From NCBI GenBank assembly GCA_019120315.1, contig DWVJ01000034.1:121455-185454 (forward strand): a stretch of 64,000 nt of DNA, written 5' to 3'. The translations under genes and the position numbers were made by a program. Origin of the DNA: Candidatus Ruminococcus avistercoris (GTDB lineage Bacteria > Bacillota > Clostridia > Lachnospirales > Lachnospiraceae). Below are positions 50,500 through 58,698 of the stretch, piece by piece. Numbering within the stretch: the stretch's first letter is position 1; each line of letters begins with the position of its first letter. A model generated the notes under the pieces. The model was not told the origin of the DNA. It did not search any database and saw only the letters and a program-made list of their open reading frames with translations.

Positions 50500-53427
50500 A
50501 TGAACGTTGAGAAGCTGAAAGAATATACGTTGTTAAAACAGGAGAAAATCGCGGATATCCGTTCCATGGGATATCTGCTGCGTCATGATAAAAGCGGGGC
50601 CAGAGTGATGGTTCTGGAAAATGATGATGAGAATAAGGTGTTCAACATCGCCTTTCGCACGCCGCCGGCGGACAGTACAGGGGTGCCCCACATTCTGGAG
50701 CACAGCGTGCTGTGCGGGTCCCGGAAATTTCCTCTGAAGGATCCCTTTGTGGAACTGGTGAAAGGGTCTTTGAATACCTTTCTCAATGCCATGACTTATC
50801 CGGATAAGACCATGTATCCCGTGGCCAGCTGCAATGATCAGGATTTCAGAAACCTGATGGACGTCTATCTGGATGCGGTGTTTTATCCCAATATTTATCA
50901 GAAGGAAGAGATTTTTCGTCAGGAAGGGTGGCATTATGAGCTGAAGGATGTGAAAGATCCCATTACTTATAACGGAGTGGTGTACAACGAGATGAAAGGT
51001 GTGTTTTCCTCGCCGGAAGAGATGATGGAGCGGGAGATCTTCAATACCCTTTTCCCCGATACGGCCTATGGAGTGGAGTCCGGCGGCGATCCCCAGGTGA
51101 TTCCGCAGCTGACGTATGAAGCTTTCCTGGATTTTCACCGCAGATATTATCATCCCTCCAACAGCTATATCTATCTCTATGGCGACATGGATATGGAAGA
51201 GCGGCTGACCTGGCTGGACAGAGAATACCTCAGCCATTTCGATACGTTTGAAGTGGATTCCCGGATTGCTTTGCAGCCATCTTTTGACCGGCCGGTGGAA
51301 AAGGAAATCTATTATCCCATCGGCGACAATGAACCGGAGGAGGACAACACCTATCTGACCTGGAACGTGGTGACGGGCGACGGGCTGGATGTGGAGCGCA
51401 ACACCGCCTTTGAAATCCTGGAGTACGCCCTTTTGTCGGCGCCGGGCGCGCCCCTGAAACAGGCCCTCCTGGACGCCGGAATCGGCAAGGATGTGATGGG
51501 TTCCTATGAGGATGGCATCCTGCAGCCTTTCTTTTCCATCGTGGCGAAGAATGCCAATGAAAAGGATCGGGAACGGTTTTGCAGTCTGATCGAAGAGACC
51601 CTTGCCAGTCTGGCAGAAAAGGGGATCAACCGCAAAGCGCTGGAAGCCGGCATCAACTATTTCGAATTCCGTTTCCGGGAGGCGGATTATTCCTCCTTCC
51701 CCAAGGGACTGATGTACGGTATCGACGTCTTTGACAGCTGGCTTTATGATGAGGACAAACCCTTTGATTATCTGCGTCAGCTGCAGATCTTCGACGGACT
51801 GAAAAAGAAAATGACAGAAGGGTACTTTGAGAATCTGGTGAAAACGTGTCTTTTGGGCAGCAGCCATCGGGCGGTACTCACCGTAAAACCGCAAAAGGGG
51901 CTGGCACGGGAAAGAGAAAAACAGCTGGAGGATCAGCTGGCGGCATATAAAGCTTCCTTAAATGAAGAACAGCTGCAGCAGCTGGCAAGGCAGACCAGGG
52001 CGCTGACGAAGTACCAGGAAGCGCCGGAGACGCCGGAGGCGCTGGCCTCCATTCCCATGCTGAAAAGGCAGGATATCAAAAGAGAAGGACCGAAACTTTA
52101 CAATGAAGAGTGCAGCCTGGATGATGTTCCGGTGCTGTATCATGAGATTCCCACCAACGGAATCAGCTATCTGATCCTTCTGTTTGATACGGACAAGGTT
52201 CCAAAGGAACTGATTCCCTATCTGGGACTGTTAAAGGCAGTGCTGGGTTACGTGGATACGGAGCACTACAGTTACGATGAACTGTTTAATGAAATCAACG
52301 CCAACTCCGGCGGAATCCTCTGCGGCATGCATATCCTGTCCCGGCCGGATGATCTGCAGTCCTGCCGCGGCATGTTCGGCATCAAGGCAAAATGTCTGTA
52401 TTCTCAGGTGGGATTCGTATTCCGGATGATCGAGGAGATCCTCACCACCTCCCGGCTGGATGATGAAAAAAGGCTGTATGAGATTATCGCCCAGCAGAAA
52501 TCCCGGCTGCAGATGGCCATACCGGGTTCCGGCCACACCTCGGCGGTTTCCCGGCTGACTTCCTATTATTCCCCCAGCGGCTGTCTGCAGGAGCAGATCA
52601 GCGGCATCGGTTACTATAAATTTATCGAAAAACTGGAAGAACAGTATGAAAGCTGCAAGGAAGAGATTATCGCCAACCTGAAAGAGCTGATGAAATATAT
52701 TTTCCGCCGGGAGAATTTTCATATTGATTACACGGCGGACCGGGAAGGTTTCCGGGTTTTGGAAGAAAGCATTCCGCAGCTTGACAGTATGCTCTGCAAC
52801 GAACCGGTGGAGGAACGAACCGTTTCCTTTGTCCCGGAAAAGAAAAACGAGGGCTTTATGACTTCGGGACAGGTACAGTATGTGGCGGTGGGCGGCAATT
52901 TCAAAAAAGCCGGCTATCCTTACACGGGAGCGCTGCAGATCCTGCGGATGATCATGAGTTACGACTATCTCTGGAACAATATCCGTGTCAAAGGCGGAGC
53001 CTACGGCTGCATGAGCGGGTTTAAACGCACCGGAGACGCCTACTTTGTGTCCTACCGGGATCCCCATCTGGAAAAAACCATTTCCGTCTACGAAGGCATT
53101 CCGGATTACCTGCGCAGCTTTACGGCGGATGAGAGGGAGATGACCAAGTATATCATCGGTACCGTCAGCGGACTGGATACGCCGCTTACCCCCCAGGGGA
53201 AAGGGATGCTCTCCTTCCACGCTTACTATGCGGGCGTGACACGGGAACAGATGCAAAAAGAAAGAGATGAGATCCTGAACGCGGATGAAAAAGATATACG
53301 CAGACTGGCGGATATCGTGGAGGCGGTGCTTGAGCAGGGCAATCTGTGCGTCATCGGCAGCGAAGCCGCCATTGAAAAGAATGAAGAAAGATTCCTGTCT
53401 GTAAAGCATCTGATCGGACAGGAATGA
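50500..53427 (+). CDS. M16C zinc peptidase (presequence-protease/insulinase family)
   Basis: A 975-aa cytosolic metallopeptidase with four M16 repeats. The inverted zinc motif HILEH (His64, Glu67, His68) is near the N-terminus, followed by SVLCGSRKFPLKDPFVEL and the distal Glu in VVYNEMKGVFSSP. The second half includes YNIRVKGGAYGC-like LWNNIRVKGGAYGCMSGF, the substrate-binding Arg/Tyr block of PreP. Such enzymes degrade small peptides in an enclosed chamber. I start at 50500 with GGAGG 8 bp upstream; the ORF track adds 37 upstream residues. era follows after 12 bp. Confidence 0.92.
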   Translation: MNVEKLKEYTLLKQEKIADIRSMGYLLRHDKSGARVMVLENDDENKVFNIAFRTPPADSTGVPHILEHSVLCGSRKFPLKDPFVELVKGSLNTFLNAMTYPDKTMYPVASCNDQDFRNLMDVYLDAVFYPNIYQKEEIFRQEGWHYELKDVKDPITYNGVVYNEMKGVFSSPEEMMEREIFNTLFPDTAYGVESGGDPQVIPQLTYEAFLDFHRRYYHPSNSYIYLYGDMDMEERLTWLDREYLSHFDTFEVDSRIALQPSFDRPVEKEIYYPIGDNEPEEDNTYLTWNVVTGDGLDVERNTAFEILEYALLSAPGAPLKQALLDAGIGKDVMGSYEDGILQPFFSIVAKNANEKDRERFCSLIEETLASLAEKGINRKALEAGINYFEFRFREADYSSFPKGLMYGIDVFDSWLYDEDKPFDYLRQLQIFDGLKKKMTEGYFENLVKTCLLGSSHRAVLTVKPQKGLAREREKQLEDQLAAYKASLNEEQLQQLARQTRALTKYQEAPETPEALASIPMLKRQDIKREGPKLYNEECSLDDVPVLYHEIPTNGISYLILLFDTDKVPKELIPYLGLLKAVLGYVDTEHYSYDELFNEINANSGGILCGMHILSRPDDLQSCRGMFGIKAKCLYSQVGFVFRMIEEILTTSRLDDEKRLYEIIAQQKSRLQMAIPGSGHTSAVSRLTSYYSPSGCLQEQISGIGYYKFIEKLEEQYESCKEEIIANLKELMKYIFRRENFHIDYTADREGFRVLEESIPQLDSMLCNEPVEERTVSFVPEKKNEGFMTSGQVQYVAVGGNFKKAGYPYTGALQILRMIMSYDYLWNNIRVKGGAYGCMSGFKRTGDAYFVSYRDPHLEKTISVYEGIPDYLRSFTADEREMTKYIIGTVSGLDTPLTPQGKGMLSFHAYYAGVTREQMQKERDEILNADEKDIRRLADIVEAVLEQGNLCVIGSEAAIEKNEERFLSVKHLIGQE

Positions 53428-53439
53428 CGAGGATACAGT

Positions 53440-54348
53440 ATGGAAAAAAAGGAACATAAATCAGGATTTGCGGCCATCATCGGCCGGCCAAACGTGGGGA
53501 AATCCACCCTGATGAACCAGCTGGTGGGACAGAAGATCGCCATCACATCCAAAAAGCCCCAGACTACCCGCAATCGGATCCAGACGGTTTACACCTGCGA
53601 ACAGGGACAGATCATTTTCCTGGACACGCCGGGGATCCACAAAGCGAAAACCCGGCTGGGCGAGTACATGGTGGACGTGGCCTCCAGAACGCTCAAAGAT
53701 GTGGATGTGATCCTCTGGCTGGTGGAACCTTCCGACTATATTGGACCCGGCGACCGGCATATCGCCGGACAGCTGGGGAGCGTTCGCCTGCCGGTGATTC
53801 TGGTGATCAACAAAATCGATACGGTAAAAAAAGAAGAGATTCTGCCCTTTATCGACGCGTATCGGAAGCTGTATGATTTTGACGAAATCATTCCCGTCTC
53901 CGCGCTGCGGGGAATAAATACCGACGATATCATCGAGACGATTTTCAAATACCTGCCCTACGGCCCACGGTATTACGATGAGGATGTGGTTACCGATCAG
54001 CCGGTGCGCCAGATCGTGGCGGAGATTATCCGGGAGAAGGCGCTGCATGCGCTGGATGACGAAATCCCCCACGGTATCGCCGTCTCTGTGGATCTGATGA
54101 AAAAACGTCCCAGAGGTTCGGTCACCGACATCGATGCCACCATCGTCTGCGAGAAGGAGTCCCATAAAGGCATCATCATCGGCAAGCAGGGCGCCATGCT
54201 GAAAAAGATCGGCAGCAACGCCCGCTACGAGATCGAGCGTCTGGTGGAAGGAAAGGTCAATCTGAAGCTGTGGGTGAAGGTGAAAAAAGACTGGAGGGAC
54301 AGCGATTTTCTCATAAAAAATTTCGGCTACGACAGGAAAGAAGTATAG
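53440..54348 (+). CDS. era: GTPase Era
   Basis: A 302-aa ribosome-assembly GTPase binding 16S rRNA near its 3' end. G1 is GRPNVGKST, G2 is in KPQTTRNRI, G3 is DTPGIH, G4 is NKIDTV and G5 is SALRG. The C-terminal KH domain has the block VCEKESHKGIIIGKQGAML. It lies between the peptidase gene and recO, the common era-recO order of Firmicutes. Confidence 0.97.
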   Translation: MEKKEHKSGFAAIIGRPNVGKSTLMNQLVGQKIAITSKKPQTTRNRIQTVYTCEQGQIIFLDTPGIHKAKTRLGEYMVDVASRTLKDVDVILWLVEPSDYIGPGDRHIAGQLGSVRLPVILVINKIDTVKKEEILPFIDAYRKLYDFDEIIPVSALRGINTDDIIETIFKYLPYGPRYYDEDVVTDQPVRQIVAEIIREKALHALDDEIPHGIAVSVDLMKKRPRGSVTDIDATIVCEKESHKGIIIGKQGAMLKKIGSNARYEIERLVEGKVNLKLWVKVKKDWRDSDFLIKNFGYDRKEV

Positions 54349-54354
54349 AAAACC

Positions 54355-55098
54355 ATGAATGGACCTGTAACGGTAAACGGCGTCGTCCTGCTGGCGGCGC
54401 CTTCGGGCGAATACGATAAACGGCTGGTACTGCTGACGAAGGAGAGGGGAAAGATCACCGCCTTTGCCAGGGGCGCCAGAAAAAGCAACAGTCCGCTGCT
54501 GGCGGCGGCCAATCCCTTTGTCTTCGCCACATTTTATGTCTATGAGGGGCGTACGGCCTACAATCTGTACCAGGCGGAGATCCATCACCATTTCACCGAT
54601 CTGGCCCGGGAGATACCGGGCGTGTACTACGGCTTTTACTTTCTGGAGTTCGCCGACTACTACGGCCGGGAAGGGGTGGACGGTTCCTCCATGGTCAATC
54701 TTCTGTTTGTGGCGCTGAAAAGTCTCGGGAATCCAAAGATATCCAATGAACTGGTGCGGTACGTCTACGAACTGAAGCTGATGGTGTTAAACGGGGAATA
54801 TCCCCAGGTGTTTGCCTGCGGCGGCTGCGGGACAAAAGAGGATCTGAGATATTTCAGCGTGGAGGAAAGCAGCGTATTCTGCGGTGGCTGCGGGGCGGCG
54901 CGCCGGAGGAAAATTCCGTTGTCCCCCTCCCTTCTTTATACGATCCAGTATGTTATCGCCGCTCCGCTGGAGAAACTTTATACCTTTACCGTCACCGATG
55001 AGGTGCTCTCATCCCTGGCTTCTTTAATGAAAGATTACGTGAAACGGTACACGGATAAAAGATTCAAAAGTCTGGAAATACTGGAAATGATGTGTTGA
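54355..55098 (+). CDS. recO: DNA repair protein RecO
   Basis: A 247-aa mediator of RecF-pathway recombination. The N-terminal OB fold carries NGVVLLAAPSGEYDKRLVLLTKE and GARKSNSPLLAAANPF, then a helical bundle, then the zinc finger CGGCGTKEDLRYFSVEESSV with its second pair in FCGGCGAAR. It lies 6 bp after era, without its own promoter. RecO loads RecA onto SSB-coated DNA with RecR. Confidence 0.95.
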   Translation: MNGPVTVNGVVLLAAPSGEYDKRLVLLTKERGKITAFARGARKSNSPLLAAANPFVFATFYVYEGRTAYNLYQAEIHHHFTDLAREIPGVYYGFYFLEFADYYGREGVDGSSMVNLLFVALKSLGNPKISNELVRYVYELKLMVLNGEYPQVFACGGCGTKEDLRYFSVEESSVFCGGCGAARRRKIPLSPSLLYTIQYVIAAPLEKLYTFTVTDEVLSSLASLMKDYVKRYTDKRFKSLEILEMMC

Positions 55099-55123
55099 AA
55101 ATATGGCCGTCTGCGGTTATAAT
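55095..55123 (+). promoter_or_regulatory. Promoter of the lipoprotein-glyS unit
   Basis: TTGAAA, 17 bp and TATAAT. The -35 box overlaps the recO stop codon. Confidence 0.8.
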
Positions 55124-55156
55124 CTAGGATAGACTTAAGCTGAGGAGGCATATGTT

Positions 55157-55780
55157 GTGAAAAAATACATAGCGCTTTTGGCCGGCATATCCATCGTGCT
55201 TCTCACCGGCTGCGGCTCCGGGGCGGATCAAAGCACGGTTTCCATAGATGGAAAAGGCAAAGTGACGGCCATGACGGTGGAATCCTTTGACAAATCCTGG
55301 TATGATTTCGGGGAGCTGGAACAAACCGTTGACCAGGCAGTGGCCGACTACAACGGACAGCATGAAAAAAATTCTATCCGGGTCAAAACCTGCAAACAGG
55401 ATGAAAAAGCACAGACGGTCACCGTGACGCTGGAGTATGCGTCCTGCGAAGACTACCGGGCGTTCAATCAAAGAGAACTGTACCGGGGGACGGTAAAGGA
55501 AACACAGGAAGAATACGGCCTTCCGGAGGTGTTCCTGGACCGGAAAGAGAAAGAGGTGCAGGCGAAGGCGGTTCTGGCAGATCATCCCGACGCCCAGGCA
55601 ATCCTGCTGCAGGAGCCGGTGACGGTAAAGACGCCGGAAGAGATCCTGTATGTCAGCGGCAACGTAACGATCACGGGCGAGAACACGGCCCGGGTGGAGG
55701 ACGACGGGATGCAGGACAATGAAAACGCGGATACCAGCATCTATGAGTATGCCTATATCATATATCTCAATGAAAAATAA
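55157..55780 (+). CDS. Small lipoprotein of unknown function
   Basis: A 207-aa lipoprotein. The signal is [20 protein letters not shown] with the lipidated Cys at residue 19. The start is a GTG with GGAGG 8 bp upstream. The mature part is a mixed alpha/beta domain with [40 protein letters not shown] and AYIIYLNEK at the end. I do not recognise the family; it resembles lipoproteins common in Lachnospiraceae. glyS follows after about 20 bp and seems to share its promoter. Confidence 0.75.
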   Translation: MKKYIALLAGISIVLLTGCGSGADQSTVSIDGKGKVTAMTVESFDKSWYDFGELEQTVDQAVADYNGQHEKNSIRVKTCKQDEKAQTVTVTLEYASCEDYRAFNQRELYRGTVKETQEEYGLPEVFLDRKEKEVQAKAVLADHPDAQAILLQEPVTVKTPEEILYVSGNVTITGENTARVEDDGMQDNENADTSIYEYAYIIYLNEK

Positions 55781-55800
55781 AGAAAAAGAGGAGAACAGTG

Positions 55801-57195
55801 ATGGAAAAAACAATGGACAAAATCGTCGCCCTGGCGAAATCCAGAGGATTCGTATATCCGGGGTCTGAAATCTACGGAGGACTGGCCAACACCTGGGATT
55901 ACGGCAATCTGGGCGTGGAACTGAAAAACAATGTTAAACGGGCCTGGTGGAAAAAATTTATCCAGGAAAATCCCTACAATGTAGGCGTGGACTGCGCGAT
56001 TTTGATGAATCCCCAGACCTGGGTGGCCTCCGGTCATCTGGGCGGATTCTCCGATCCGCTGATGGACTGCCGGGAATGCCACGAGCGTTTCCGTGCCGAC
56101 CAGCTGATCGAAAACTTCAGCAAGGAACACGGCATTACCCTGGAAACTTCTGTGGACGCCTGGAGCCAGGAGCAGATGCGGGACTTCATCGAGGAGCATC
56201 AGATTCCCTGTCCCACCTGCGGCAAACACAATTTTACCGATATCCGTCAGTTCAACCTGATGTTTAAGACTTTCCAGGGCGTGACAGAAGACGCAAAAAA
56301 TACCGTATACTTAAGACCGGAGACGGCGCAGGGTATCTTTGTCAATTTCAAGAATGTACAGAGAACCTCCCGCAAGAAGATTCCCTTTGGAATCGGACAG
56401 ATCGGAAAATCCTTCCGCAACGAGATCACACCCGGAAACTTCACCTTCCGTACCCGTGAGTTCGAGCAGATGGAACTGGAGTTTTTCTGTGAGCCGGATA
56501 CCGACCTGGAATGGTTTGCCTACTGGAAGAGTTTCTGCCTGAACTGGCTGAAAGAACTGGGATTAAAAGACGAGGAGATCCGGGTAAGAGATCATGAACC
56601 GGAGGAACTTTCCTTCTACAGCAAGGCCACCACAGACGTGGAATTTCTCTTCCCCTTCGGCTGGGGCGAGCTGTGGGGAATCGCCGACCGTACCGATTAT
56701 GACCTGACCCAGCATCAGAATACTTCCGGTCAGGATCTGACCTACTTTGACGATGAGAAAAAGATCAAATATGTTCCTTATGTAATCGAGCCCTCCCTGG
56801 GCGCCGACCGTATGGTGCTGGCCTTCCTGTGCAGCGCCTATGACGAGGAAGTGCTGGACGCCGAGAAAAACGATGTGCGTACCGTACTGCATTTCCACCC
56901 GGCGCTGGCTCCGGTGAAGGTGGGCGTGCTGCCCCTGTCCAAGAAACTGAACGAGGGCGCGCTTAAAATCTATGATATGCTCAGCAAAACCTACAACTGC
57001 GAATATGACGACAGAGGAAATATCGGCAAACGGTACCGCCGTCAGGATGAGATCGGTACGCCGTACTGTGTGACTTACGATTTTGAGTCGGAGACAGACG
57101 GCGCCGTGACGGTCCGCGACCGGGATACCATGGAGCAGGAGCGGATCAAAATTGAGGATCTGGAGAGTTATCTGGCTGAGAAATTGCGCTTTTGA
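55801..57195 (+). CDS. glyS: Glycyl-tRNA synthetase, homodimeric type
   Basis: A 464-aa class II synthetase. Motif 1/N-terminal block: [20 protein letters not shown], then a zinc-binding insertion with CRECHERF ... CPTCGKHNF, motif 2 near [20 protein letters not shown], motif 3 [13 protein letters not shown] and the anticodon domain with [19 protein letters not shown]. It is the single-chain alpha2 type. I prefer the ATG at 55801 over the GTG one codon earlier. No T-box leader was seen in front, unlike thrS. Confidence 0.96.
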   Translation: MEKTMDKIVALAKSRGFVYPGSEIYGGLANTWDYGNLGVELKNNVKRAWWKKFIQENPYNVGVDCAILMNPQTWVASGHLGGFSDPLMDCRECHERFRADQLIENFSKEHGITLETSVDAWSQEQMRDFIEEHQIPCPTCGKHNFTDIRQFNLMFKTFQGVTEDAKNTVYLRPETAQGIFVNFKNVQRTSRKKIPFGIGQIGKSFRNEITPGNFTFRTREFEQMELEFFCEPDTDLEWFAYWKSFCLNWLKELGLKDEEIRVRDHEPEELSFYSKATTDVEFLFPFGWGELWGIADRTDYDLTQHQNTSGQDLTYFDDEKKIKYVPYVIEPSLGADRMVLAFLCSAYDEEVLDAEKNDVRTVLHFHPALAPVKVGVLPLSKKLNEGALKIYDMLSKTYNCEYDDRGNIGKRYRRQDEIGTPYCVTYDFESETDGAVTVRDRDTMEQERIKIEDLESYLAEKLRF

Positions 57196-57205
57196 CGAAA
57201 AACTG

Positions 57206-57234
57206 TTGTCTAAAACTGCGGTTTTTGCTATAAT
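57206..57234 (+). promoter_or_regulatory. Promoter of the phosphofructokinase gene
   Basis: TTGTCT, 17 bp and TATAAT, about 50 bp before the start. Confidence 0.75.
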
Positions 57235-57283
57235 CAATCGTGGAGAAGTGATATCTATTTAATCATTTAGGAGGAATATTACT

Positions 57284-58537
57284 ATGGCAAAGAAAAATAT
57301 TGTTGTAGGTCAGTCCGGCGGACCGACTGCTGTTATCAACTCCAGCCTTGCAGGCGTTATCGCAGCAGCCAGAGATCTGGGATATGACAAAATTTACGGC
57401 ATGCATCACGGAATCCAGGGATTTTTAAATGAAGATCTGGTGGATATTTCCGAGTATGTAAAGGACAAAAACGACATCGAAATGCTCAAGAGAACACCTT
57501 CCGCGTTTCTGGGATCCTGCCGTTTCAAACTGCCGAAGATCGAGGGCAACGAAGCGACTTACGACAAGATTTTTGAAATCATGGAAAAAAATGACATTGA
57601 ATGTCTGTTCTATATCGGCGGAAACGATTCTATGGACACCATCAAAATGCTTTCCGATTATGCCGAACTGAAAGGCAAAAAGCAAAGATTCATGGGTGTT
57701 CCCAAAACCATCGACAATGACCTGCCCATCACAGACCATACGCCGGGTTACGGTTCTGCCGCAAAATATATCGCATCCTCACTGAAAGAAGTGATCCGTG
57801 ACAACTCCAGCTTCGGTATCGAGAAACCGACCGTAGTGGTTGTGGAGATCATGGGACGTCACGCAGGATGGCTGACCGCTGCCGCAGCGCTCTCCAGAGG
57901 CGAGGACTGTGAAGGACCGGATATGATCTATCTGCCGGAGACCGATTTCGATATGGACGACTTCATGGCAAGAGTGAAAAAACTTTCTGAAGAGAAGAGC
58001 TCTGTTGTCATCGCCGTATCCGAAGGTATCAAACTGGCTGACGGCCGTTTCGTATGCGAGCTGGGAAGCGCTTCCGATTATGTGGACGCTTTCGGCCACA
58101 AACAGCTGTCCGGCTGCGCAGTGGTACTGGCTAACAAGATTCAGGCGGAACTGGGCCTGAAATCCCGCGCCATCGAGTACTCCACTCTGCAAAGAGCGGC
58201 AACTCACCTGGCATCTCTGACCGACATCAACGAAGCCTTCAACGCCGGCTACGAAGCCTGCAAGGCTGCTGATGACGGAAAGACCGGCATGATGGTTACC
58301 ATCGAAGTGGTAAACCGCGAGCCCTATCAGGTAACCTACAATATCTATGATATCCATGCCATTGCAAACGTGGAAAGACCGGTACCGGCCGAGTGGATTA
58401 CCAAAGACGGTACAGACTTAAGCGACGAGTATATCAAATATGCACGTCCGCTGATCATGGGCGAACTGCAGCCTGTGATGGTAGACGGTCTGCCAAGACA
58501 TCTGGTAATGAACAAATCTACCTACAGAAATAAATAA
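57284..58537 (+). CDS. pfp: 6-phosphofructokinase, PPi-dependent type
   Basis: A 417-aa phosphofructokinase-fold enzyme. VVGQSGGPTAVINSSLAG is the nucleotide/PPi loop; YIGGNDSMDT has Asn-Asp where ATP enzymes have GGDGS, and VPKTIDNDLPITD has the Lys and the Asp-Asn-Asp that mark PPi-dependent members, so pyrophosphate is the likely donor. MGRHAGW is the sugar-phosphate contact. It has its own promoter and a strong terminator, and ppdK follows. PPi-PFK is reversible and can serve in glycolysis or gluconeogenesis. Confidence 0.9.
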   Translation: MAKKNIVVGQSGGPTAVINSSLAGVIAAARDLGYDKIYGMHHGIQGFLNEDLVDISEYVKDKNDIEMLKRTPSAFLGSCRFKLPKIEGNEATYDKIFEIMEKNDIECLFYIGGNDSMDTIKMLSDYAELKGKKQRFMGVPKTIDNDLPITDHTPGYGSAAKYIASSLKEVIRDNSSFGIEKPTVVVVEIMGRHAGWLTAAAALSRGEDCEGPDMIYLPETDFDMDDFMARVKKLSEEKSSVVIAVSEGIKLADGRFVCELGSASDYVDAFGHKQLSGCAVVLANKIQAELGLKSRAIEYSTLQRAATHLASLTDINEAFNAGYEACKAADDGKTGMMVTIEVVNREPYQVTYNIYDIHAIANVERPVPAEWITKDGTDLSDEYIKYARPLIMGELQPVMVDGLPRHLVMNKSTYRNK

Positions 58538-58548
58538 GCATCGTAGCG

Positions 58549-58586
58549 AAAATCCGCTGCCTGAGATCAGGCGGCGGATTTTTTTT
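58549..58586 (+). terminator. Terminator of the phosphofructokinase gene
   Basis: AAATCCGCTGCCTGA / TCAGGCGGCGGATTT with one G-U pair, followed by TTTTTT. Confidence 0.9.
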
Positions 58587-58636
58587 ATTCAACACAGAAA
58601 TTTTGTTATAAATGCACAAGGATTAGCAGAATTTTC

Positions 58637-58664
58637 TTGACTGACCTGTCAGATATGTTAGAAT
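58637..58664 (+). promoter_or_regulatory. Promoter of ppdK with extended -10
   Basis: TTGACT, a 16-bp spacer and TAGAAT preceded by TGT (TGnTAGAAT), about 35 bp before the start. Confidence 0.75.
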
Positions 58665-58698
58665 GAAAGATAGAAATACCCCTTAAGGAGGAAATTTA